Shown piece after piece: positions 22,291 through 35,900 of a stretch of 64,000 nucleotides of DNA (position 1 is its first letter; each line of letters begins with the position of its first letter). The position numbers and the translations under genes are program-made. The notes beneath the pieces are model-generated. The model worked only from the letters and a program-made list of their open reading frames with translations. It was not told the origin of the DNA and made no database searches. The stretch lies in NCBI GenBank assembly GCA_964016885.1, contig OZ024742.1:4598457-4662456 (forward strand), in the 5' to 3' direction. The DNA comes from Eledone cirrhosa. Lineage: Eukaryota > Mollusca > Cephalopoda > Octopoda > Eledonidae.

Positions 22291-25200
22291 TATAGTAGTT
22301 ACAGTTATGTGGTATAGTAGTTATAGTTATGTGGTATAGTAGTTATAGTTATGTGGTATAGTAGTCATAGTTATTTGGTATAGTAGTTATAGTTATGTGG
22401 TATAGTAGTGATATTTATGTGGTATAGTAGTCATAGTCATGTGGTATAGTAGTTATAGTTATGGGGTATAGTAGTTATAGTCAGATGGTATAGTAGTTAT
22501 AGTTATGTGGTATAGTAGTCATAGTTATGTGGTATAGTAGTTATAGTTATGTTGTATAGTAGTTATAGTTGTATGATATAGTAGTCATAGTCATGTGGTA
22601 TAGTAGTTATAGATATGTGGTATAGTAGTCATAGTCAGATGGTATATTAGTTATAGTTATGTGGTATAGTAGTTATAGTCAGATGGTATAGTAGTTATAG
22701 TTATATGGTATAGTAGTTATAGTTATGTGGTATAGTAGTTATAGTCAGATGGTATAGTAGTTATAGTTATGTGGTATAGTAGTCATAGTTATGTGGTATA
22801 GTAGTTATAGTTATGTTGTATAGAAGTTATAGTTGTATAGTATAGTAGTTATAGTTATGTGGTATAGTAGTCATAGTTATGTTGTATAGTAGTTATAGTT
22901 ATGTGGTATAGTAGTCATAGTTATGTAGTATAGTAGTCATAGTTATGTGGTATAGTAGTCATAGTTATGTGGTATAGTAGTTAGAGTTATGTCGTATAGT
23001 AGTTATAGTTATGTAGTATAGTAGTTATAGTTATGTGGTATTTTAGTCAGAGTTATGTGGTATAGTAGTTAGAGTTATGTGGTATAGTAGATATAGTTAT
23101 GTAGTATAGTAGTTATAGTTATGTGGTATAGTAGTTATAGTTATGTGGTATAGTAGTCATAGATATGTGGCATAGTAGTTATAATCAGATGGTATAGTAG
23201 TTATAATTATGTGGTATAGTAGTTAGAGTTATGTGGTATAGTAGTTATAGATATGTGGTATAGTAGTCATAGTCAGATGGTATAGTAGTTATAGTTATGT
23301 GGTATAATAGTCATAGTCATGTGGTATAGTAGTTATAATTATGTGGTATAATAGTTATAGTTAGGTTGTATAGTAGTTATAGTTATGTGGTAGAGTAGTT
23401 ATAGTTATGTTGTATAGTAGTTATAGTTATGTGGTATAGTAGTCATAGTTATGTGGTATAGTAGTTATAGTTATCTGCTATAGTAGTCATAGTCATGTGG
23501 TATAGTTGTTATAATTATGTGGTATAGTAGTTATAGTTAGGTTGTATAGTAGTTATACTTATGTGGTAGAGTAGTTATAGTTATGTTGTATAGTAGTTGT
23601 AGGTATGTGGTATAGTAGTCATAGTTATGTGGTACAGTAGTTACAGTTATGTGGTATAGTAGTCATAGTTATGTGGTATAGTAGTTATAGTTATGTGGTA
23701 TAGTAGTTATAGTCAGATGGTATAGTAGTTATAGTTATGTGGTATAGTAGTTATAGTTATGTGGTATAGTAGTTATAGTTATGTGGTATAGTAGTTATAG
23801 TTATGTGGTATAGTAGTCATAGTTATGTGGTATAGCAGTTATAGTTATGTGGTATAATAGTTATAGTTATGTGGTATAGTAGTTATAGTTATGTGGTATA
23901 GTAGTTATAGTTATGTGGTATAGTAGTTATAGTTATGTGGTATAGTAGTTATAGTTATGTGGTATAGTAGTTATAGTTATGTGGTATAGTAGTTATAGTT
24001 ATGTGGTATAGTAGTTATAGTTATGTGCTATAGTAGTCATAGTCATGTGGTATAGTTGTTATAGTTATGTGGTATAGTAGTTATAGTTAGGTTGTATAGT
24101 AGTTATAGTTATGTGGTATAGTAGTTATAGTTATGTGGTATAGTAGTCATAGTTATGTGGTATAGTAGTTAGAGTTATGTGGTATAGCAGTTATAGTTAT
24201 GTGGTATAGTAGTTATAGTTATGTTGTATAGTAGTTATATTTATGTGGTATAGTAGTCATAGTTATGTGGTATAGTAGTTATATGTATGTGGTATAGTAG
24301 TTATAGTCACATGGTATAGTAGTTATAGTTATGTGGTATAGTAGTTATAGTTATGTGATATAGTAGTTATAGTTATGTGGTATAGTAGTTATAGTTATGT
24401 GGTATAGTAGTCATAGTCATGTGGTATAGTAGTTATAGTTATGTGGTATAGTAGTTATAGTCAGATGGTATAGTAGTTAGAGTTATGTGGTATAGTAGTC
24501 ATAGTTATGTGATATAGTAGTTAGAGTTATGTTGTATAGTAGTTATAGTTGTATGGTATAGTAGTCATAGTCATATGGTATAGTAGTTATAGTTATGTGG
24601 TATAGTAGTTATAGTCAGATGGTATAGTATTTATAGTTATATGGTATAGTAGTTATAGTTATGTGGTATAGTAGTTATAGTCAGATGGTATATTAGTTAT
24701 AGTTATGTGGTATAGTAGTCATAGTTATGTGGTATAGTAGTTATAGTTATGTTGTATAGTAGTTATAGTTGTATGGTATAGTAGTTATAGTTATGTGGTA
24801 TAGTAGTCATAGTTATGTTGTATAGTAGTTATAGTTATGTGGTATAGTAGTCATAGTTATGTGGTATAGTAGTCATAGTTATGTGGTATAGTAGTCATAG
24901 TTATGTGGTATAGTAGTTAGAGTTATGTCGTATAGTAGTTATAGTTATGTAGTATAGTAGTTATAGTTATGTGGTATATTAGTCATAGTTATGTGGTATA
25001 GTAGTTAGAGTTATGTGGTATAGTAGATATAGTTATGTAGTATAGTAGTTAGAGTTATGTGGTATAGTAGTTATAGTTATGTGGTATAGTAGTCATAGAT
25101 ATGTGGCATAGTAGTTATAATCATATGGTATTATAGTTATAATTATGTGGTATAGTAGTTAGAGTTATGTGGTATAGTAGTTATAGTTATGTGGTATAGT

Positions 25201-26099
25201 AGTTATAGTCAGATGGTATAGTAGTTATAGTCAGATGGTATAGTAGTTATAGTTATGTGGTATAGTAGTTATAGTTATGTGGTATGGTAGTTATAGTTAT
25301 GTGGTATAGTAGTTATAGATATGTGGTATAGTAGGTATACTTATATGGTATAGTAGTTATAGTTATGTGATATAGTAGTTATAGTTATGTTGTATAGTAG
25401 TTATAGTTATGTGGTATAGTAGTCATAGTTTTGTGGTATAGTAGTTATAGTTGTGTGGTATAGTAGTTGTCGTCAGATAGTGTAGTAGTTATAGGTATGT
25501 GGTATAGTAGTTATAGTTATGTGATATAGTAATTATAGGTATGTGGTATAGTAGTTGTAGTTATGTGGTATAGTAGTCATAGTTAGATGGTATAGTAGTT
25601 ATAGTCAGATGGTATATTAGTTATAGTTATGTGGTATAGTAGTTATTGTTATATGGTATAGTAGTTATAGTTATGTGGTATAGTAGTTATAGTTATGTGG
25701 TATAGTTGTCAAAGATATGTGGTATAGTTGTTATAGTTATGTGGTATAGTAGTTATAGTTATGTGGTATAGTAGTCATAGTTATGTTGTATAGTAGGTAT
25801 AGTTATGTGGTATAGTAGTTATAGTCAGATGGTATAGTAGTTATAGTTATGTCGTATAGTAGTTATAGTTTTGTGATATAGTAATTATAGTTATGTGGTA
25901 TAGTAGTTATAGTTAGGTGGTATAGTAATCATAATCAGATGGTATAGCAGTTATAGTTATGTGGTATAGTAGTTATAGTTATGTGTTATAGTAGTTATAG
26001 TTATGTGGTAGAGTAGTTATAGTTATGTGGTATAGTAGTTATAGTTATGTGGTATAGTAGTTATAGTCAGATGGTATAGTAGTTATAGTTATGTGGTAT

Positions 26100-29000
26100 A
26101 GTAGTTATAGTTTTGTGATATAGTAGTTATAGTTATGTGGTATAGTAGTTATAGTTATGTGGTATAGTAGTTATAGTTATGTTGTATAGTAGTTATAGTC
26201 AGATGGTATAGTAGTTATAATTATGTGGCAAAGTAGTTATAGTTATGTGGTATAGTAGTTATAGTTATGTGTTATATTAGTTATAGTTATGTGGTATAGT
26301 AGTTATAGTTATGTGGTATAGTAGTTATAGTTATGTGGTATAGTAGTTATAGTTTTGTGATATAGTAGTATTAGTTATGTGGTATAGTAGTTATAGTTAT
26401 GTGGTATAGTAGTCATAGCCAGATGGTATAGTAGTTATAGTCAGATGGTATAGTAGTTATAATTATGTGGTATAGTAGTTATAGTTATGTGGTTTAGTAG
26501 TTATAGTTATGTGGTATAGTAGTTATAGTTATGTGGTATAGTAGTTATAGTTATGTGGTATAGTACTCATAGTTATGTGGTATAGTAGTTATAGTTATGT
26601 GCTATAGTAGTCATAGTCATGTGGTATAGTAGTTATAATTATGTGGTATAGTAGTTATAGTTAAGTTGTATAGTAGTTATAGTTATGAGGTATAGTAGTT
26701 ATAGTTATATTGTATAGTAGTTATAGTTACGTGGTATAGTAGTCATAGTTATGTGGTATAGTAGTTATAGTTATGTGGTTTAGTAGTTATAGTTATGTGG
26801 TATAGTAGTTATAGTTATGTTGTATAGTAGTTATAGTTATGTGGTATCTTAGTTATAGATATGTGGTACAGTAGTTATAGTTATGTGGTATAGTAGTCAT
26901 AGTTATGTGGTATAGTAGTTATAGTTATGTGGTATAGTAGTTATAGTCAGATGGTATAGTAGTTATAGTTATGTGGTATAGTAGTTATAGTTATGTGGTA
27001 TAGTAGTTATAGTTATGTGGTATAGTAGTTATAGTTATGTGCTATAGTAGTCATAGTTATGTGGTATAGTAGTTATAGTTATGTGCTATAGTAGTCATAG
27101 TCAGATGGTGTAGTAGTTATAGTTATGTGGTATAGTAGTCATAGTTATGTGGTATAGTAGTTATAGTTATGTGCTATAGTAGGCATAGTCATGTGGAATA
27201 GTAGTTATAATTATGTGGTATAGTAGTTATAGTTAGGTTGTATAGTAGTTATAGTTATGTGGTAGAGTAGTTATAGTTATGTTGTATAGTAGTTATATTT
27301 ATGTGGTATAGTAGTCATAGTTATGTGGTATAGTAGTTATAGATATGTGGTTTAGTAGTTATAGTTATGTGGTATGGTAGTTATAGTTATGAGGTATAGT
27401 AGTTATAGTTATGTGGTATAGTAGTCATAGTCAGATGGTATATTAGTTATGGTCAGATGGTATAGTAGTTATAGTTATGTGGTGTATTAGTTATAGTTAT
27501 GTTGTATATTAGTCATAGTTAGATGGTATAGTAATTATAACCAAATGCTATAGTAGTTATAGTTATGTGCTATAGTGGTCATAGTTATGTGGTATAGTAG
27601 TTATAGTTATGTGGTATAGTAGTTATAGTTATGTGCTATAGTAGTCATAGTTATGTGGTATAGTAGTTATAGTTATGTGCTATAGTAGTCATAGTCAGAT
27701 GGTGTAGTAGTTATAGTTATGTGGTATAGTAGTCATAGTTATGTGGTATAGTAGTTATAGTTATGTGCTATAGTAGTCATAGTCATGTGGAATAGTAGTT
27801 ATAATTATGTGGTATAGTAGTTATAGTTAGGTTGTATAGTAGTTATAGTTATGTGGTAGAGTAGTTATAGTTATGTGGTATAGTAGTTATAGTTATGTTG
27901 TATAGTAGTTATAGTCAGATGGTATAGTAGTTATAATTATGTGGTATAGTAGTTATAGTTATGTGGTATATTAGTTATAGTTATGTGGTATAGTAGTTAT
28001 AGTTATGTGGTATAGTAATTATAGTTATGTGGTATAGTAGTTATAGTTTTGTGATATAGTAGTATTAGTTATGTGGTATAGTAGTTATAGTTATGTGGTA
28101 TAGTAGTCATAGTCAGATGGTATAGTAGTTATAGTCAGATGGTATAGTAGTTATAATTATGTGGTATAGTAGTTATAGTTATGTGGTATAGTAGTTATAG
28201 TCAGATGGTATAGTAGTTATAGTTATGTGGTTTAGTAGTTATAGTTATGTGGTATATTAGTTATAGTTATGTGGTATAGTAGTTATAGTTATGTGGTATA
28301 GTACTCATAGTTATGTGGTATAGTAGTTATAGTTATGTGCTATAGTAGTCATAGTCATGTGGTATAGTAGTTATAATTATGTGGTATAGTAGTTATAGTT
28401 AGGTTGTATAGTAGTTATAGTTATGTGGTAGAGTAGTTATAGTTATGTTGTATAGTAGTTATAGTTACGTGATATAGTAGTCATAGTTATGTGGTATAGT
28501 AGTTATAGTTATGCGGTTTAGTAGTTATAGTTATGTGGTATAGTAGTTATAGTTATGTTGTATAGTAGTTATAGTTATGTGGTATCTTAGTTATAGATAT
28601 GTGGTACAGTAGTTATAGTTATGTGGTATAGTAGTCATAGTTATGTGGTATAGTAGTTATAGTTATGTGGTATAGTAGTTATAGTCAGATGGTATAGTAG
28701 TTATAGTTATGTGGTATAGTAGTTATAGTTATGTGGTATAGTAGTTATAGTTATGTGGTATAGCAGTTATAGTTATGTGCTATAGTAGTCATAGTTATGT
28801 GGTATAGTAGTTATAGTTATGTGCTATAGTAGTCATAGTCAGATGGTGTAGTAGTTATACTTATGTGGTATACTAGTCATAGTTATGTGGTATAGTAGTT
28901 ATAGTTATGTGCTATAGTAGTCATAGTCATGTGGAATAGTAGTTATAATTATGTGGTATAGTAGTTATAGTTAGGTTGTATAGTAGTTATAGTTATGTGG

Positions 29001-32000
29001 TAGAGTAGTTATAGTTATGTTGTATAGTAGTTATAGTTATGTGGTATAGTAGTCATAGTTATGTGGTATGGTAGTTATAGTTATGTGGTTTAGTAGTTAT
29101 AGTTATGTGGTATAGTAGTTATAGTTATGAGGTATAGTAGTTATAGTTATGTGGTATAGTAGTCATAGTTATGTGCTATAATAGTTATAGTTATGTGGTA
29201 TAGTAGTCATAGTCAGATGGTATATTAGTTATGGTCAGATGGTATAGTAGTTATAGTTATGTGGTGTATTAGTTATAGTTATGTTGTATATTAGTCATAG
29301 TTAGATGGTATAGTAATTATAACCAAATGCTATAGTAGTTATAGTTATGTGCTATAGTGGTCATAGTTATGTGGTATAGTAGTCATAGTTATGTTGTATA
29401 GTAGTCATAATTATGTGGTATAGTAGTTATAGCTATGTGGTATAGTAGTTATAGTTATGTGGTATAGTAGTTAAAGTCAGATGGTATAGTAGTTATCATT
29501 ATGTAGCATAGTAGTTATGGTTATGTGGTATAGTAGTTATAGTTATGTGGTATAGTAGTTATAGTTATGTGGTATAGTAGTTATAGTTTTGTGATATAGT
29601 AGTTATAGTTATGTGGTATAGTAGTTATAGTTATATGGTATAGTAGTCATAGTCAGATGGTATATTAGTTATATTCAGATTGTATTTTAGTTATAATTAT
29701 GTGGTATAGTAGTTATAGTTATGTGGTGTAGTAGTTATAGTCAGATGGTATAATAGTTATAGTTATGTGGTATAGTAGTTATAGTTATGTGGTATAGTAT
29801 TTATAGTTATGTGGTATAGTAGTTATAGTTATGTGGTATAGTAGTTATAGTTATGTGCTATAGTAGTCATAGTCATGTGGTATAGTAGTTATAATTATGT
29901 GGTATAGTAGTTATAGTTAGGTTGTATAGTAGTTATAGTTATGTGGTAGAGTAGTTATAGTTATGTTGTATAGTAGTTATAGTTACGTGGTATAGTAACA
30001 TAGTTATGTGGTATAGTAGTTATAGTTATGTGGTTTAGTAGTTATAGTTATGTGGTATAGTAGTTATAGTTATGTTGTATAGTAGTTATAGTTATGTGGT
30101 ATCTTAGTTATAGATATGTGGTACAGTAGTTATAGTTATGTGGTATAGTAGTCATAGTTATGTGGTATAGTAGTTATAGTTATGTGGTATAGTAGTTATA
30201 GTCAGATGGTATAGTAGTTATAGTTATGTGGTATAGCAGTTATAGTTATGTGGTATAGTAGTTATAGTTATGTGGTATAGTAGTTATAGTTGTGCTATAG
30301 TAGTCATAGTTATGTGCTATAGTAGTTATAGTTATGTGCTATAGTAGTCATAGTCAGATGGTGTAGTAGTTATAGTTATGTGGTATAGTAGTCATAGTTA
30401 TGTGGTATAGTAGTTATAGTTATGTGCTCTAGTAGTCATAGTCATGTGGAATAGTAGTTATAATTATGTGGTATAGTAGTTATAGTTAGGTTGTATAGTA
30501 GTTATAGTTATGTGGTAGAGTAGTTATAGTTATGTGGTGTAGTAGTTATAGTCAGATGGTATAATAGTTATAGTTATGTGGTATAGTAGTTATAGTTATG
30601 TGGTATAGTATTAATAGTTATGTGGTATAGTAGTTATAGTTATGTGGTATAGTAGTTATAGTTATGTGGTATAGTAGTCATAGTCAGATGGTATAGTAGT
30701 GATAGTTATGTGGTATAGTAGTCATAGTTATGTGGAATAGTAGTTATAGTTATGTGGTATAGTAGTTATAGTTATGTGGTATAGTAGTTATAGTTATGTG
30801 CTATAGTAGTCATAGTTATGTGGTATAGTAGTTATAGTTATGTGCTATAGTAGTCATAGTCAGATGGTGTAGTAGTTATAGTTATGTGGTATAGTAGTCA
30901 TAGTTATGTGGTATAGTAGTCATAGTTATGTGCTATAGTAGTTATAATTATGTGGTATAGTAGTTATAGTTAGGTTGTATAGTAGTTATAGTTATGTGGT
31001 AGAGTAGTTATAGTTATGTTGTATAGTAGTTATAGTTATGTGGTTTAGTAGTTATAGATATGTGGTATAGTAGTTATAGTTATGAGGTATAGTAGTTATA
31101 GTTATGTGGTATAGTAGTTATAGTTATGAGGTATAGAAGTTATAGTTATGTGGTATAGTAGTCATAGTTATGTGCTATAGTAGTTATAGTTATGTGGTAT
31201 AGTAGTCATAGTCAGATGGTATATTAGTTATGGTCAGATGGTATAGTAGTTATAGTTATGTGGTGTATTAGTTATAGTTATGTTGTATATTAGTCATAGT
31301 TAGATGGTATAGTAATTATAACCAAATGCTATAGTAGTTATAGTTATGTGCTATAGTGGTCATAGTTATGTGGTATAGTAGTCATAGTTATGTTGTATAG
31401 TAGTCATAATTATATGGTATAGTAGTTATAGCTATGTGGTATAGTAGTTATAGTTATGTGGTATAGTAGTTAAAGTCAGATGGTATAGTAGTTATCATTA
31501 TGTAGCATAGTAGTTATGGTTATGTGGTATAGTAGTTATAGTTATGTGGTATAGTAGTTATAGTTATGTGGTATAGTAGTTATAGTTATGTGGTATAGTA
31601 GTTATAGTTATGTGGTATAGTAGTTATAGTTTTGTGATATAGTAGTTATAGTTATGTGGTATAGTAGTTATAGTTATATGGTATAGTAGTCATAGTCAGA
31701 TGGTATATTAGTTATATTCAGATTGTATTTTAGTTATAATTATGTGGTATAGTAGTTATAGTTATGTGGTGTAGTAGTTATAGTCAGATGGTATAATAGT
31801 TATAGTTATGTGGTATAGTAGTTATAGTTATGTGGTATAGTATTTATAGTTATGTGGTATAGTAGTTATAGTTATGTGGTATAGTAGTTATAGTTATGTG
31901 CTATAGTAGTCATAGTCATGTGGTATAGTAGTTATAATTATGTGGTATAGTAGTTATAGTTAGGTTGTATAGTAGTTATAGTTATGTGGTAGAGTAGTTA

Positions 32001-32750
32001 TAGTTATGTTGTATAGTAGTTATAGTTACGTGGTATAGTAGTCATAGTTATGTGGTATAGTAGTTATAGTTATGTGGTTTATTAGTTATAGTTATGTGGT
32101 ATAGTAGTTATAGTTATGTTGTATAGTAGTTATAGTTATGTGGTATCTTAGTTATAGATATGTGGTACAGTAGTTATAGTTATGTGGTATAGTAGTCATA
32201 GTTATGTGGTATAGTAGTTATAGTTATGTGGTATAGTACTTATAGTCAGATGGTATAGTAGTTATAGTTATGTGGTATAGTAGTTATAGTTATGTGGTAT
32301 AGTAGTTATAGTTATGTGGTATAGTAGTTATAGTTATGTGCTATAGTAGTCATAGTTATGTGGTATAGTAGTTATAGTTATGTGCTATAGTAGTCATAGT
32401 CAGATGGTGTAGTAGTTATAGTTATGTGGTATAGTAGTCATAGTTATGTGGTATAGTAGTTATAGTTATGTGCTATAGTAGTCATAGTCATGTGGAATAG
32501 TAGTTATAATTATGTGGTATAGTAGTTATAGTTAGGTTGTATAGTAGTTATAGTTATGTGGTAGAGTAGTTATAGTTATGTTGTATAGTAGTTATAGTTA
32601 TGTGGTATAGTAGTCATAGTTAGATGGTATAGTAATTATAACCAAATGCTATAGTAGTTAGAGTTATGTGCTATAGTGGTCATAGTTATGTGGTATAGTA
32701 GTCATAGTTATGTTGTATAGTAGTCATAATTATGTGGTATAGTAGTTATA
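26100..32750 (+). repeat. Higher-order repeats of about 1.5-2.0 kb
   Basis: A rare CCAAATGCTA variant occurs at 27541, 29323, 31322 and 32642, giving spacings of 1782 (81 x 22), 1999 and 1320 (60 x 22). The TATCTTAGTTATAG variant occurs at about 26848, 28586, 30103 and 32147 (1738, 1517, 2044 bp). Neighbouring variant order is conserved between copies, with deletions of whole monomers. These are related but unequal higher-order units. Confidence 0.75.
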
Positions 32751-32999
32751 GCTATGTGGTATAATAGTTATAGTTATGTGGTATAGTAGTTATAGTTTTG
32801 TGATATAGTAGTTATAGTTATGTGGTATAGTAGTTATAGTTATATGGTATAGTAGTCATAGTCAGATGGTATATTAGTTATATTCAGATTGTATTTTAGT
32901 TATAATTATGTGGTATAGTAGTTATAGTTATGTGCTATAGTAGTTATAGTTATGTTGTATAGTAGTTATAGTTATGTGGTATAGTAGTTATAGTCAGAT

Positions 33000-35900
33000 G
33001 GTATAGTAGTAATAGTTATGTGATATAGTAGTTATAGTTATGTTGTATAGTAGTTATAGTTATGTGGTATAGTAGTCATAGTTATGTGGTATACTAGTTA
33101 TAGTTGTGTGGTATAGTAGTTATCGTCAGATGGTATAGTAGTTATAGTTATGTGGTATAGTAGTTATAGTTATGTGGTATAGCAGTTATAGTTATGTGGT
33201 ATCGTAGTTATAATTATGTGGTATATTAGTCATAGTTAGATGGTATAGTAGTTATAGTCAGATGGTATAGTAGTTATAGTTATGTGGTATAGTAGTTCTA
33301 GTTATGTGGTATAGTAGTTATAGTTATGTGATATAGTAGTTATAGTTATGTGGTATAGTAGTCATAGATATGTGGTATAGTATTTATAGTTATGTGGTAT
33401 AGTAGTTATAGTTAGGTGGTATAGTAATCATAATCAGATGGTATAGTAGTTATAGTTATGTGGTCTAGTAGTTATAGTTATGTGGTATAGTAGTTATAGT
33501 TATGTGGTATAGTAGTCATAGTTATGTGGTATAGTAGTTATAGTTATGTGGTATAGTAGTTCAAGTCAGATGGTATAATAGTTATAGTTATGTGGTATAG
33601 TAATTATAGTTTTGTGATATAGTAGTTATAGTTATGTGGTAGAGTAGTTATAGTTTTGTGATATAGTAGTTATAGTTATGTGGTATAGTAGTTATAGTGA
33701 GATGGTATAGTAGTTATAATTATGTGGTATAGTAGTTATAACTATGTGGTATAGTAGTTATAGTTATGTGGTATAGTAGTTAACGTCAGATGGTATAGTA
33801 GTTATAATTATGCGGCATAGTAGTTATAGTTATGTGGTATAGTAGTTATAGTTGTGTTATATTAGTTATAGTTATGTGTTATATTAGTTATAGTTATGTG
33901 GTATAGTAGTTATAATTATGCGGCATAGTAGTTATAGTTATGTGGTATAGTAGTTATAGTTATGTGGTATAGTAGTTATAGTTATGTGGTATAGTAGTCA
34001 TAGTTATGTGGTATATTAGTTATAGTTATGTGCTATAGTAGTCATAGTCATGTGGTATAGTAGTTATAATTATGTGGTATAGTAGTTATAGTTAGGTTGT
34101 ATAGTAGTTATAGTTATGTGGTACAGTAGTAATAGTTATGTTGTATAGTAGTTATAGTTATGTGGTATAGTAGTCATAGTTATGTTGTAGAGTAGTTATA
34201 GTTATGTTGTATAGTAGTTATAGTTATGTGGTATAGGAGTCATAGTTATGCGGTATAGTAGTTATAGTTATGTGGTTTATTAGTTATAGTTATGTGGTAT
34301 AGTAGTTATAGTTATGTTGTATAGTAGTTATAGTTATGTGGTATCTTAGTCATAGTTATGTGGTACAGTAGTTATAGTTATGTGGTATAGTAGTCATAGT
34401 TATGTGCTATAGTAGTTATAGTTATGTTGTATAGTAGTTATAGTTATGTGGTATAGTAGTTATAGTTATGTGGTATACTAGTTATAGTTGTGTGGTATAG
34501 TAGTTATCGTCAGATTTTATAGTAGTTATAGTTATGTGGTATAGTAGTTATAGTTATGTGGTATAGCAGTTATAGTTATGTGGTATTGTAGTTATAGTTA
34601 TGTGGTATATTAGTCATAGTTAGATGGTATAGTAGTTATAGTCAGATGGTATAGTAGTTATAGTTATGTGGTATAGTAGTTCTAGTTATGTGGTATAGTA
34701 GTTATAGTTATGTGATATAGTAGTTATAGTTATGTGGTATAGTAGTCATAGATATGTGGTATAGTAGTTATAGTTATGTGGTATAGTAGTTATAGTTATG
34801 TGGTATAGTAGTCATAGTTATGTTGTATAGTGGTTATAGTTATGTGGTATAGTAGATATATTCAGATGGTATAGTAGTTATAGTTATGTGGTATAGTAGT
34901 TATAGTTTTGTGATATAGTAATTATAGGTATGTGGTATAGTAGTTATAGTTAGGTGGTATAGTAATCATAATCAGATGGTATAGTAGTTATAGTTATGTG
35001 TTATAGTAGTTATAGTTATGTGTTATAGTAGTTATAGTTATGTGGTATAGTAGTTATAGTTATGTGGTATAGTAGGCATAGTTATGTGGTATAGTAGTTA
35101 TAGTTATGTGGTATAGTAGTTCTAGTCAGATGGTATAATAGTTATAGTTATGTGGTATATAGTTATAGTTTTGTGATATAGTAGTTATAGTTATGTGGTA
35201 TAGTAGTTATAGTTTTGTGATATATTCGTTATAGTTATGTGGTATTGTAGTTATAGTCAAATGGTATAGTAGTTATAATTATGTGGTATAGTAGTTATAA
35301 CTATGTGGTATAGTAGTTATAGTTATATGGTATAGTAGTTAAAGTCAGATGGAATAGTAGTTATATTTATGTGGCATAGTAGTTATAGTAATGTGGTATA
35401 GTAGTTATAGTTATGTGTTATAGTAGTTATAGTTATGTGGTATAGTAGTTATATTTATGTGGTATAGTAGTTATAGTTTTGTGATATAGTAGTTATAGTT
35501 ATGTGGTATAGTAGTTGTAGTTATGTGGTATAGTAGTCATAGTCAGATGGTATAGTAGTTATAGTCAGATGGTATAGTAGTTATAATTATGTGGTATAGT
35601 AGTTATAGTTATGTGGTATAGTAGTTATAGTTATGTGGTATCTTAGTCATAGTTATGTGGTACAGTAGTTATAGTTATGTGGTATAGTAGTTATAGTTAT
35701 GTGGTATAGTAGTTATAGTTATGTGGTATAGTAGTTATAGTTATGTGGTATAGTAGTCATAGTTATGTGGTATAGTAGTTATAGTTATGTGCTATAGTAG
35801 TCATAGTCATGTGGTATAGTAGTTATAGTTATGTGGTATAGTAGTTATAGTTAGATTATATAGTAGTTATAGTTATGTGGTAGAATAGTTATAGTTATGT

